Made by a program: the position numbers and the translations under genes. Below the pieces are notes generated by a model that saw only the letters and a program-made list of their open reading frames with translations, was not told the origin of the DNA and ran no database searches. 64,000 nucleotides of DNA from Microcoleus sp. FACHB-672 (GTDB lineage: Bacteria > Cyanobacteriota > Cyanobacteriia > Cyanobacteriales > Oscillatoriaceae): contig NZ_JACJOU010000019.1 in NCBI RefSeq assembly GCF_014695725.1, forward strand, positions 496,001 to 560,000, written 5' to 3'. Shown one piece after another: positions 54,522 through 63,624 of the stretch (positions are counted from its first letter, which is position 1; each line of letters starts with the position of its first letter).

Positions 54522-56351
54522 CTACACCAAAGAAACAGCCACGCGAAAACCGCAATTCTTCCATCCGCTATTAGGCTCCTCCCTAGCGCGACCAGCACTG
54601 CGACAATTGCCGGGGGACTCGGTCAAAGCACCACCACGCAGCATCCGGTATTGTTTGTTTCCACCGGCATCCCACACACTGCCATCAACCGGCGCACCAT
54701 GATAATTTTCATGCCCAGGATCGGCGCACCATTCCGCGACATTCCCGTGCATATCATAAAGTCCAAAGGCATTGGGTGGAAAACTCTCCACCAACATTGT
54801 TACGTGGCGAGACTTACCTTCTGGCTCAGAAGCATAGGTATGATTCCCGTCATAATTGGCTAAATCTGAGGTAATTGTCTCGCCAAAGTGAAAGGGTGTA
54901 ATTGTTCCCCCGCGACAGGCATATTCCCATTCAGCTTCGCTGGGTAAGCGATAAAATCGGCCTGTTTTTTTAGTAAGTCGCGCACAGAATTCTACAGCAT
55001 CGTGCCAGGTGACGTATTCAACCGGCGCGTTTGCTCCTTTAAAATGGGAGGGTTCTAGACTCAAATATTGTTTAACTTTAGGTAAAGACGCAACCGCTTT
55101 CCATTGCGCCTGAGTAACGGCAGATTTTCCCATAAAAAAGGGCGCTACAGTGACCCTGTGCTGCGGACTTTCGCTGTCGTCACGCTCTTTTTCAGTAGTG
55201 GGTGAACCCATCCAGAAAGTCCCCCCCGGGATAGAAACCATTTCCAAAATTACTCCGCCTCCCAGATTTTCGGCAAAGTATTCGGCTTCGTGGCGCTGTA
55301 GGTTAATGGGGTTTCCCGACGCATCCACTGTCACCACTTCAAAGTTAAAAGATTGTAAATTGACTTTCCCTCTACCACCTTGGACAAATGTAGTGGGGGT
55401 TGAGGTTGGTAGGATTGTAAGATTTCTGGGAGCAACCGGCTGAACATTCAAGGCTTCTAACACTTCGGTTGCTGATTGATAGCGATCTTTAACATAATCT
55501 TGGAGCAGCTTATCTAAAACTTCTCCTAATTGAGTGCTAACAGTTGTGCCACGTGGCAGTTTTTCTCGCCATAACCAACAGGCTTCTAAAGGATCGTACA
55601 GCTCATCTGATCCATCTAAATCTGGGAAAATGCCGGTCATTAACCGAATGCAAGTTACCGCTAAACTGTACAAATCACTCGCCGGATAGGCCACACCTCG
55701 CATTGCTTGTTCTATTGGCGCATAGCCGGGAGTTCCTAAGAGTGTTCCCTGCTGACTTAATGAAGTGCCAGACATTTGTTTAGCCACTCCAAAGTCAATT
55801 AAGATTAATTTGCCATCACTTACCCGGCGAATGATATTTTCTGGTTTAATATCTCGGTGAATGACTGGGCGATTGTGTACATACTGAAGAATCGGCAACA
55901 AATCATTTAATAATTCTCTAATTTTTGCTTCGCTGAACGTTCCTTTCTCTTCGAGTTCTTCAATTAAAGTTTGCCCTTTGATGTACTGTTGCACCAAATA
56001 TAGATAAGTATCCTGCTCAAAATAGGCAAATAACGTTGGAATTTGGGGATGATCTTCTAAGTGCAACAGTCGTTCGGCTTCTTGATGAAACAGTTCAATT
56101 GCCTTTTGTAGTGCCGGCGCAGAGGTTTGAATGGCCGGCGAGGGTGAAAACTGTTTGACCACACAAATTGCTTTGCGCCGGTCTTCGTCTTCTGCTAAAT
56201 AAGTTTTGCCAAAACCCCCTTGACCCAGTGCAGAAATTATGCAGTATCTCCCTCTGAGCAATGGCACCAATTTTGTGCCACAACTAACACAGAAATTTGT
56301 GCCATCTGGGTTTTGTGGTTTCTGACAGGAGGGATTGAGACAATAAGGCAT
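54522..56351 (-). CDS. Ser/Thr protein kinase fused to formylglycine-generating-enzyme-like domain
   Basis: A 609-residue two-part protein. A zinc ribbon opens it (Cys4, Cys9, Cys21, Cys24: CLNPSCQ and CVSCGTK). The kinase domain (about 35-290) has LGQGGFGKTYLAE, the catalytic Lys in CVVKQF, HRDIKPENII and LIDFGVAK with all key residues. A linker of about 70 aa leads to a C-terminal FGE-sulfatase/SUMF1-fold domain (VSIPGGTFWMGSP, YRLPSEAEWEYACRGG, YDMHGNVAEWC, CGFRVAVSL). The catalytic cysteine pair of true FGE enzymes is not evident; only the Cys of GNCRSAGR aligns loosely. So the domain may be a binding module. No TM segment. Divergent from the peptidase gene. Confidence 0.92.
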   Translation of the reverse strand: MPYCLNPSCQKPQNPDGTNFCVSCGTKLVPLLRGRYCIISALGQGGFGKTYLAEDEDRRKAICVVKQFSPSPAIQTSAPALQKAIELFHQEAERLLHLEDHPQIPTLFAYFEQDTYLYLVQQYIKGQTLIEELEEKGTFSEAKIRELLNDLLPILQYVHNRPVIHRDIKPENIIRRVSDGKLILIDFGVAKQMSGTSLSQQGTLLGTPGYAPIEQAMRGVAYPASDLYSLAVTCIRLMTGIFPDLDGSDELYDPLEACWLWREKLPRGTTVSTQLGEVLDKLLQDYVKDRYQSATEVLEALNVQPVAPRNLTILPTSTPTTFVQGGRGKVNLQSFNFEVVTVDASGNPINLQRHEAEYFAENLGGGVILEMVSIPGGTFWMGSPTTEKERDDSESPQHRVTVAPFFMGKSAVTQAQWKAVASLPKVKQYLSLEPSHFKGANAPVEYVTWHDAVEFCARLTKKTGRFYRLPSEAEWEYACRGGTITPFHFGETITSDLANYDGNHTYASEPEGKSRHVTMLVESFPPNAFGLYDMHGNVAEWCADPGHENYHGAPVDGSVWDAGGNKQYRMLRGGALTESPGNCRSAGRAREEPNSGWKNCGFRVAVSLV

Positions 56352-56460
56352 GGCAGAGGCGAAAGGCGGTGGGGGTTGTCTCTATTCTGCCATCGGGTCA
56401 TCATCAATTGCTATGTCTTTCTAACGCTAAACTGGACAGTGTTGATTCAAATTCCTCACC

Positions 56461-58533
56461 ATGTCAGATTCCAATCAAGCTCTAGAATATCCAAAAACCC
56501 GCAAAGCTGATCAAATTGATGATTATCACGGAACGCCGGTTGCCGACTTTTACCGATGGCTAGAAGATCCCGATTCAGAGGAAACAAAAACTTGGGTTGA
56601 CGCGCAAAATCAAGTTACATTTAGCTACCTTGAGCAAATTCCCGCACGAGAAAAAATCAAACAACGCCTTACCCAACTTTGGGATTACGAAAAATACAGC
56701 ATTCCTTTCAAAAAAAACAATCGATATTTTTATTTTAAAAATGATGGATTGCAAAACCAAAGTGTGTTGTACACGTTAACATCCCTTGACGACGAACCAA
56801 GATTATTGTTAGATCCGAATAAACTTTCTGAAGATGGCACGGTTGCGCTTTCGGGTTTATCTATCAGTGAAGATGGGCAATTTTTAGCGTATGGTTTATC
56901 TTCTTCTGGATCGGATTGGCAAGAGTGGAAAGTGCGGGATATTGAAACCGGCAACGATCTTTCCGATCATTTGAAATGGATTAAATTTTCTGGCGCTTCT
57001 TGGACTCACGATGCTCAAGGCTTTTTCTATAGCCGGTATGATGAGCCGAACGAAAAGACCCAATTAGAAGATGTTAATTATTACCAAAAACTATTCTATC
57101 ACCGGCTCGGCACTTCTCAATCTGAAGATGTGTTAATTTATGAGCGTCCCGACGAAAAAGAATGGGGGTTTGCCGGCGGTGTTACCGAAGATGGCAAATA
57201 TCTCGTCATTTCTGTTTGGCGTGGAACTGACCCTAAAAATCTGGTTTTCTACAAAGATTTAACCAACTCAGATGCTCAAATCATCGAACTGATCAGCGAG
57301 TTTGAAGCCAGTTATAACATGATGGATAACGATGGCTCACTTTTCTGGTTTCGCACAGATTTAGATGCATCCCGTGGACGGGTAATTGCCATTGATATCA
57401 ACAAGCCGGCGAAGGAAAACTGGCAAGAAATTATTCCCCAATCTGATGATGTTCTGGAAGGCGTTGGCTTACTTAATAATCAGTTTGTCGCTGATTATTT
57501 AAAAGATGCCCAAACTGTCGTTAAAATCTTTAACTTAGATGGCGCGTTTGTCCGAGAAGTGGAATTACCCGGAATTGGTTCAGCCGGCGGCTTTGATGGC
57601 AAGCGCTACGACACAGAAACTTTTTACAGTTTTACCAGCTACACAACACCGGCAACGATTTACCGCTACGACATGATCAGCGGGAAGAGTACCCTTTTCC
57701 GTCAGCCAAATGTTGATTTCAATCCCGATAATTACGAAACCAAACAAGTTTTCTATACTAGCAAAGATGGCACCCAAGTACCAATGTTTATTACCTACAG
57801 AAAGGGAATAAACTTAGATGGTAATAACCCAACCTATCTCTATGGCTACGGGGGCTTTAATATCTCCCTGACACCTAGCTTTTCAGTCGGACAATTGGTG
57901 TGGTTAGAACTCGGCGGAGTCTTGGTAATTCCTAATCTGCGCGGCGGTGGGGAATATGGCGAAGATTGGCATCAAGCCGGCATGAAATTAAATAAGCAAA
58001 ATGTTTTTGATGATTTCATTACGGCAGCAGAATGGCTGATTGATAACCACTACACTCGCCCAGAAAAACTTGCAATTGGTGGCGGCAGTAATGGAGGATT
58101 ATTAGTCGGTGCTTGCATGACTCAGCGCCCCGATTTATTTGGTGCTGCACTGCCGGCAGTCGGTGTAATGGATATGCTACGATTCCATAAATTTACCATC
58201 GGTTGGGCTTGGTGTTCTGAATATGGTTCCCCAGAAAACCCCGAAGAATTTCAAGTGCTGCATCAGTATTCGCCGCTGCACAATCTTAAGCCTGAAACTG
58301 CTTACCCAGCAACCCTAATTATTACAGCGGATCATGATGATCGGGTAGTACCGGCACACAGTTTTAAGTTTGCCGCTGCCTTACAAGAAGCACATCAAAG
58401 CGAGAAGCCGGTGTTAATTCGCATTGAAACCAAAGCTGGACACGGTGCCGGTAAACCCACTGCTAAAATTATCGAAGAACTTGCCGACAAGTGGGCTTTT
58501 TTAGTGCGAACACTCGATATCGCTGTTAACTAA
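56461..58533 (+). CDS. Prolyl oligopeptidase (S9A serine peptidase)
   Basis: A cytosolic peptidase of 690 aa that cleaves short peptides after proline. The N-terminus YPKTRKADQIDDYHGTPVAD and WLEDPDSEETKTWV are the family start. Residues about 75-410 form the seven-bladed propeller. The catalytic domain has GYGGFNISLTPSFS and NLRGGGEYGEDWH, the nucleophile in GGGSNGGLLVGA, Asp in ITADHDDRVVPAHS and His in KAGHGAGKP, so the triad is complete. No signal peptide. Monocistronic; its promoter must share the 110-bp spacer with the divergent kinase gene. Confidence 0.95.
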   Translation: MSDSNQALEYPKTRKADQIDDYHGTPVADFYRWLEDPDSEETKTWVDAQNQVTFSYLEQIPAREKIKQRLTQLWDYEKYSIPFKKNNRYFYFKNDGLQNQSVLYTLTSLDDEPRLLLDPNKLSEDGTVALSGLSISEDGQFLAYGLSSSGSDWQEWKVRDIETGNDLSDHLKWIKFSGASWTHDAQGFFYSRYDEPNEKTQLEDVNYYQKLFYHRLGTSQSEDVLIYERPDEKEWGFAGGVTEDGKYLVISVWRGTDPKNLVFYKDLTNSDAQIIELISEFEASYNMMDNDGSLFWFRTDLDASRGRVIAIDINKPAKENWQEIIPQSDDVLEGVGLLNNQFVADYLKDAQTVVKIFNLDGAFVREVELPGIGSAGGFDGKRYDTETFYSFTSYTTPATIYRYDMISGKSTLFRQPNVDFNPDNYETKQVFYTSKDGTQVPMFITYRKGINLDGNNPTYLYGYGGFNISLTPSFSVGQLVWLELGGVLVIPNLRGGGEYGEDWHQAGMKLNKQNVFDDFITAAEWLIDNHYTRPEKLAIGGGSNGGLLVGACMTQRPDLFGAALPAVGVMDMLRFHKFTIGWAWCSEYGSPENPEEFQVLHQYSPLHNLKPETAYPATLIITADHDDRVVPAHSFKFAAALQEAHQSEKPVLIRIETKAGHGAGKPTAKIIEELADKWAFLVRTLDIAVN

Positions 58534-58570
58534 TCCTCTTAGGTAAGGCAGAAATTCTCCAACTTACTTG

Positions 58571-59059
58571 CTAAACATTGGCTGACAGGAAAGGTAAAGC
58601 TTCAGCGATGGTATCTTTGACTGTCAGCCCTTGTTCTTTTGCCCAAAACTCGCTTAAAAAATGAATTTGTCGCAATCCAACAATTAAATTTAATCCCGGT
58701 ATAAACATCCACCAAACAACAAGCGGTTCTTTCATTCCGGCTTGCCGGTAGAGTTGATTGACTGTGTGATAAAGCTTGAATTGCACAATATAAATCCAGA
58801 CTATTCCCAGTAGAGAAAACCATCCGAACCATCCCGGAACATCAGGATCAAAAATCCGCAGCAATTGAGGAATGATAATACCTAATACAAACGGCAATAA
58901 ACATCGCGTACCAGACCAACCGTAACCATTATACCGGCGCAACTCTTCTTGAATAATCCACTTGTACCAGCCATAGTACAGCAGCAGGCTAAGTCCAGAT
59001 AGGAAAATCACTCGCCACAGGGGACGCGGTTTACCGAAAGGCTTTGTAGACATACTCAT
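58571..59059 (-). CDS. Small polytopic membrane protein, hypothetical
   Basis: A 162-residue protein with about four hydrophobic segments (VIFLSGLSLLLYYGWYKWI, LLPFVLGIIIPQLLRIF, WFGWFSLLGIVWIYIVQF, VVWWMFIPGLNLIVGL). The arrangement and the WYKW-type motif recall DUF4234-like proteins but I am not sure. The C-terminal 30 residues are soluble. It converges with the prolyl oligopeptidase gene. Two possible ATGs lie two codons apart at the start (MSMSTKPF). Function unknown. Confidence 0.7.
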   Translation of the reverse strand: MSMSTKPFGKPRPLWRVIFLSGLSLLLYYGWYKWIIQEELRRYNGYGWSGTRCLLPFVLGIIIPQLLRIFDPDVPGWFGWFSLLGIVWIYIVQFKLYHTVNQLYRQAGMKEPLVVWWMFIPGLNLIVGLRQIHFLSEFWAKEQGLTVKDTIAEALPFLSANV

Positions 59060-59328
59060 GGGATTAGGAACTAACTATTTTTCCAAGTAGTTAACATTTC
59101 GTAATATACAACAAAGGTTTGCAGATGTAGCCACAACTACAGCTAATTTTTCAGTATTTCCCCCAAATTTATAGAAAGTATAAAATTTAAATTTCCGCAT
59201 TTCTACAGAAAAAATCGAGAAAATTTAACGATTTGTGAGATTAAAATTAACAATTTTAGAGAAACATTTGATTTGATAATTTCGTCGCCACTTGATGAGT
59301 ATACTCACTTAATTCTCCGGGGTGGATC

Positions 59329-59685
59329 GTGATTACTCTGATCTTGGTGCATCGAATTCCTAATCTACCGACTCAAAGTTGGACTTTTGAAGACGAATCA
59401 GTGATTCGCATCGGGCGATCATCTGATAATCATGTGATTATTCATAGCGCTGTGGTTTCCCGCTACCACGTTGAATTGCAGCGCAAAGGTTGCAAATGGA
59501 AGATTCTAAATTTAGGCGGGAATGGAACTTATTCGGATGAAAATCTCATCACCCAAGCGCCGGTTGTGGATGGAATGCTTTTGCGCTTGGCGCGTTCTGG
59601 CCCTCAGCTACAAATAAAAGTGGGGGCAAATGTATTTAAAAATACGCCAAAAATCTTGCCGGCAAAGGAGGTATTGGCCGGCTAG
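59329..59685 (+). CDS. FHA domain protein
   Basis: A 118-residue protein that is nearly all one forkhead-associated domain, which binds phosphothreonine. Hallmarks: RIGRSSDNHVII, then SAVVSRYHVELQRKG, then LNLGGNGTYSDENLI. The Arg, Ser and His needed for phosphopeptide binding are present. The GTG at 59329 follows GGTGG by a short spacer. The last four bases (CTAG) are shared with the stop of the convergent oxidoreductase. The Ser/Thr kinase about 3 kb away could be a partner, but that is speculation. Confidence 0.9.
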   Translation: MITLILVHRIPNLPTQSWTFEDESVIRIGRSSDNHVIIHSAVVSRYHVELQRKGCKWKILNLGGNGTYSDENLITQAPVVDGMLLRLARSGPQLQIKVGANVFKNTPKILPAKEVLAG

Positions 59686-60803
59686 GCAGGGTTGGGGGCA
59701 ATCAGCTGGCAGATAGCTTGAGCAGTTGCCGGCGCGAGTAAAACACCGTTGCGATAGTGGCCGGTGGCGAGTAAAACATTAGAATAGCCGGCCAAATGAC
59801 CAATCACCGGCGCGGGGCGTCCTTCCGGGCGAGGGCGCAAACCCGACCACTTTCTAATCACAGCAGCCTCGGCTAAAGCTGGGCAAAGAGCGATCGCTTG
59901 CTGCAAAACTGCCTCAAGCTGTGTGGCATCAGCCACCGGCTCATTTCCATTTTCAGGAAACTCAACCGTCGCCCCCACCCAATAATCTGCGGCAGCTTGC
60001 GATTGGGTGCCACAAGGCACGATATGCACATCATCGCCGGTGATCACCGGCTGCAAATCCCGACGCCCTAAAGGATGCCGTAAGCGCAGGTGCAAGGCTT
60101 GCCCCAGCACAGGTTTAATCTCAATCGGCTGTTTTAATGCTGAACTTAGCTGGGTGGAACCCAAACCGGCAGCGAGCACAACCCAGTCTACCGGCATGAG
60201 TCCGGCTGTTGTGTAAATGTGCCGACAAACCTGCTGATCATCCGGCATTGTGGCCCGATTAAATTCTTCCGCCGCTACGCCAAACTTAAATATCACGCCA
60301 TTGCGCCTCGCAGCGTCAACCAAAGCTTGCGTTAGCGCCACCGGATCAACTTGCCGGTCTTGGGGCGAATAAATTGCGCCAATCAGCTGCTGGCAACCAA
60401 GTTGCGGAAAGTTAGACTTAACCGTAGTTTTATCTAAAATTTTTAACGCCAAACCCTGCGACTGTCGAATATCCGCCAATATTTGCCACCTGGCCATCTC
60501 CTCATCCGCAAAACATAGCATCAGAATGCCCTGCCGGTTGTAAGGAATTTGGCGACCCGTCAGCTTCTCTAACTCTGGAATTAACGTTTCATAGCGCTGC
60601 AGACTCGCAAGGCGCATTTTCCACGCCCTGCCCTTCACTTTCTGAGAAATCGCGCCCATTAAAACACCGAGGGCCGCGCCCGTAGCCGCCTCTGCCGGGG
60701 GTTGCCGGTCGAGTACCGTAATTTTTAACCCCTCAAGCCGACTAAGTTCATAAGCGATCATCGCCCCAACGACACCGCACCCGATAACTGCAACATGACT
60801 CAT
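59682..60803 (-). CDS. FAD-dependent oxidoreductase (glycine oxidase / DadA-like)
   Basis: A 373-residue amine/amino-acid oxidase-type flavoprotein. The dinucleotide motif is VAVIGCGVVGAMIAYELSR at the N-terminus, followed by TVLDRQPPAEAATGAALGV. A second FAD segment is DWVVLAAGLGSTQL. The C-terminal KWSGLRPRPEGRPAPVIGH, then ATGHYRNGVLLAP, is characteristic of the glycine oxidase (ThiO)/D-amino-acid dehydrogenase group. It is not fused to ThiG. A role in amine oxidation is likely, but the substrate is not clear. Convergent with the FHA gene, sharing the palindromic CTAG as both stop codons. Confidence 0.88.
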   Translation of the reverse strand: MSHVAVIGCGVVGAMIAYELSRLEGLKITVLDRQPPAEAATGAALGVLMGAISQKVKGRAWKMRLASLQRYETLIPELEKLTGRQIPYNRQGILMLCFADEEMARWQILADIRQSQGLALKILDKTTVKSNFPQLGCQQLIGAIYSPQDRQVDPVALTQALVDAARRNGVIFKFGVAAEEFNRATMPDDQQVCRHIYTTAGLMPVDWVVLAAGLGSTQLSSALKQPIEIKPVLGQALHLRLRHPLGRRDLQPVITGDDVHIVPCGTQSQAAADYWVGATVEFPENGNEPVADATQLEAVLQQAIALCPALAEAAVIRKWSGLRPRPEGRPAPVIGHLAGYSNVLLATGHYRNGVLLAPATAQAICQLIAPNPA

Positions 60804-60992
60804 TAATTTAATCTAGCAGGCGAGTGGAGGAGAGTGGGACAGTGGCGGTTTACTTGTATCTATCTGCACTAGAGCGATCAAACTTAAAATGTGGAAGATT
60901 TGCTCTACAGTTGTGAGTTCATTTCAGAAAGAAGTCTAGAGTTTAGATTTAAAAGCTCAATCTAAACTCCAAACTTTAAACTTTAAACTCGA

Positions 60993-61442
60993 TCACACTT
61001 GGGGAATTGCTTGCAAGAAGGCGTTGAAATCCTTCATCGCTTCCCCAAAATTTTGCACGGCTACTTCATAGTTGCTCTCTTGAGCGGCTTTATCAAGCGC
61101 TTCTAGATGAACAAAAATGTCTTTAGCTGCTTGACGTGCTGCCGACTGCTCTTTGGGAAGGAGATTTTGGCTGAGGTAGGCCATGTCTTGACGCAGGCTG
61201 CCCAAGGGGCCATGAATAAACGTCTGCACATTTACCCAGTCGCGGTTTTTGAGCAGGCTTGGGAGTGCACCCATACGATCGCGCAAATCAGTGATTTTTG
61301 GGACGTATTTGTGAATTTGCTCAATTTGAGCCGTGGTGTAGGTGGGAGGCTTGGTTGCTGTCGGACTGCTACAGCTGACCACAAATACAGTCAGAATTGC
61401 CAGAATGCCGGCCAGAATTGAACGATAGCGTGCGGTAAACAT
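60993..61442 (-). CDS. psbQ: Photosystem II lipoprotein PsbQ (CyanoQ)
   Basis: A lumenal, lipid-anchored extrinsic subunit of photosystem II that stabilises the oxygen-evolving side. The signal peptide ends in the lipobox VVSC with Cys24. The mature protein is a four-helix bundle: YVPKITDLRDRMGALPSLL, WVNVQTFIHGPLGSLRQDM, AYLSQNLLPKEQSAARQAA, FGEAMKDFNAFLQAIPQ. The length of 149 aa and the FIHGPLGxLRxDM motif are typical. ATG start. Stands alone. Confidence 0.95.
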   Translation of the reverse strand: MFTARYRSILAGILAILTVFVVSCSSPTATKPPTYTTAQIEQIHKYVPKITDLRDRMGALPSLLKNRDWVNVQTFIHGPLGSLRQDMAYLSQNLLPKEQSAARQAAKDIFVHLEALDKAAQESNYEVAVQNFGEAMKDFNAFLQAIPQV

Positions 61443-61798
61443 TATTTTTGCGATTAACTACTGAATAGTCTTGCCAACAAAAATATATCAACATGGGGGG
61501 GCACAAATCGGCACTTCGTTGCCAAGGATAAATAATCTAATGAGCCACACAGACTCCTAAGGACTACAGCGCGGGCTTCTCTTCTCAATGACAACCTTAA
61601 CTTAAGTACCCCGCTTGCCCAGAACGTTTTGATTGGCGTAGGTAGCAAATTGAGCCATCTATATACTAAATTATTTTATATCTGTCAATGACTTTTGTCA
61701 CCGAGATAGCAATATCTTTTCACAAACATTCATGGAACACATCACCTCCTACGCTCAAGCAATCAAGCATATTGAACGAATCGAGTTTGCGTAGAACA
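61443..61798. other. Divergent spacer upstream of psbQ
   Basis: A 356-bp spacer between psbQ (minus) and the small conserved gene (plus). The minus frame at 61454-61648 has no family resemblance or ribosome-binding site. Expected to carry the psbQ promoter; no box could be assigned confidently. Confidence 0.4.
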
Positions 61799-62023
61799 AT
61801 GAAATCTCAGGCTCTGCTGGAAAGCATAGATAGAATCAGCTTTAGTTCAGTTACGCTCGAAGAATTATTTGCTCGCAGCTTGAGTACAAGCAGCATCACC
61901 CGGAAAGATTGCTATCTCCTGCAAGAGGCTCTGTTGCGTAATTCCCTTAGTGAAGACCATCAAGCAATTATTACCCGGATACTCTACTGCGTGCGTCGGG
62001 GAACGCTGAAACTGATTGATTAA
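61799..62023 (+). CDS. Small conserved cyanobacterial protein
   Basis: A 74-residue helical protein: LLESIDRISFSSVTLEELF, then SITRKDCYLLQEALLRNSL, SEDHQAIITRIL and CVRRGTLKLID. It follows a pattern I know from many short cyanobacterial proteins, (I/S)xRxDxxxLxxALL...LSxxxxxxIxRxxxxxRRGxLxxxD, whose function is unknown. The ATG at 61799 starts the conserved part; the frame extends 37 codons further with no conservation. Convergent with sasA. Confidence 0.75.
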   Translation: MKSQALLESIDRISFSSVTLEELFARSLSTSSITRKDCYLLQEALLRNSLSEDHQAIITRILYCVRRGTLKLID

Positions 62024-62178
62024 ATTTTAATAAATTAAAGAAAAGGGAAGAAAATTTTGAATTCGTGAATTTGAATTGAGAAATCTTACTCAAAATTCAT
62101 GCCTTCAGAATTTTTCCTTTATCCTTAAGCGATAACCTGGAATATATTAAACAGTTAAACTTTTTTTAAAATAAATGT

Positions 62179-63354
62179 TTATTTCCGATAAACCGGCAGC
62201 GTGAAGTGAAAACAACTGCCTTGATCGGGAACAGAATCTACCCAAATTTGGCCGTGATGCGCCCGAATGATCCGCTGGCACAAAGAAAGACCGATTCCAT
62301 AACCGTCTTGAGTTTCATCGCGTTTTAGGCGGAAATGGTCTTCAAAAATGTGCTGTTGATTTTCCTTAGGAATTCCCAAACCATTATCGCAAATACTTAC
62401 CTGAACTTTTTGAGTCGTGCGGTGAAGCACAGAGACTTGAATGATGCCGCCTTCAAGCGTATATTTAATGGCATTATCTAAAAGATTAACGATTACTTGG
62501 CGCACCCGCTCTTGATCCGCATAAACGTTAGGTAAATCGCTGGGAATATCTGTTTTCAAAACCTGGGATTTTTGGCTTAAGCGATCTTGAAATTGTTCAA
62601 TCGCATCCTCGCAGAGATTGACAAGATTGAGCGGTTTGGGGTGAATGCGTAATTGAGCATTTGAACCGTTCGCCGCTTGCAGAAGCTCGGTGATCATTCG
62701 GTTAATAAAACGGGTTTGAGTGCGGGCGTGTTTTATTAACTGAGCAGTTAAAGCCGGCGTTAAGCTAAAATTTCTGCCATTTTGGGGCGCATAATTAGTC
62801 TCTAAGGTTTCTAGCGCAATCGAGGCTGCCGTGAGGGGATTGCGGAGATCGTGCGCTAGCATCGCAATTAGCCGGTCTTTGAACTGTAGCTGATCGAGCA
62901 GTTCTTCTTTTTCTTGCTTGAGACAAAAAATTTCGTCCGACAGTCGCATCATTTCCGCCGAATAAGTCACCGAACTGATACAGGTTTCTGAAGTGACCGA
63001 TTCGACTGATTCGGCTTTAGACTTTAAGTGAACCATGTAATCGGCAACACAGCGCTGCCACCGCGACCAGCAATTTTCTAATTGGCCAACCAAATTCGAG
63101 CCGGCTAGAATCTGCCTAGGTTCAGGATGGATTTTAATCAGCGCCGGCGTGGCGATGAGTTTGAAGTGTTCTGCTAAATAGGGGTGTTCTCCCACATCAA
63201 CGATCTGCAGCTCAAACGGGTAATCTGTCTTCACTTCTTGCAGATAATGGCGAATTTGCCGGATGTGGTGCCGGGAGTTCGGACGTTTATCTACAAACAG
63301 CAGCAGCTGTAAAGGTGCATCAGAGTTGGTAGGCTTTTCAAAAGATGCTAACAT
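62179..63354 (-). CDS. sasA: Circadian-output sensor histidine kinase SasA
   Basis: The kinase that reads the KaiC clock state and signals to RpaA. The N-terminal KaiB-like thioredoxin-fold domain (about 12-100) has [35 protein letters not shown] and [18 protein letters not shown] coiled coil ([19 protein letters not shown]) leads to HisKA with the phosphoacceptor in [14 protein letters not shown] and to HATPase ([32 protein letters not shown]). The ATG at 63354 has AAAGGG five bases upstream; a TTG six codons earlier also opens the frame. kaiABC and rpaA are not in the window. Confidence 0.95.
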   Translation of the reverse strand: MLASFEKPTNSDAPLQLLLFVDKRPNSRHHIRQIRHYLQEVKTDYPFELQIVDVGEHPYLAEHFKLIATPALIKIHPEPRQILAGSNLVGQLENCWSRWQRCVADYMVHLKSKAESVESVTSETCISSVTYSAEMMRLSDEIFCLKQEKEELLDQLQFKDRLIAMLAHDLRNPLTAASIALETLETNYAPQNGRNFSLTPALTAQLIKHARTQTRFINRMITELLQAANGSNAQLRIHPKPLNLVNLCEDAIEQFQDRLSQKSQVLKTDIPSDLPNVYADQERVRQVIVNLLDNAIKYTLEGGIIQVSVLHRTTQKVQVSICDNGLGIPKENQQHIFEDHFRLKRDETQDGYGIGLSLCQRIIRAHHGQIWVDSVPDQGSCFHFTLPVYRK

Positions 63355-63624
63355 CCAATCCCTTTTGAGCAACGCTGGTAAATAGGTTACGCATTTTTCA
63401 CTGCGGGCTAATTGAACCTTGCCCAGGAAAATATCTTTCTTTTTTCTTTATATATCTAAATTAACCTGTTTGGGTGTATAAATCATCATGTTACGCATCT
63501 GTCGTTGGTATGGCATTGTGTGTGAGTGGGCGACAACCCATCATGGGGAGGTGACACAGCAGGGATATCTTGAGCCGATGAGTTAAACATGAGAGCCTTA
63601 ACATTCTGTCAAAGTGAGTGAGTG

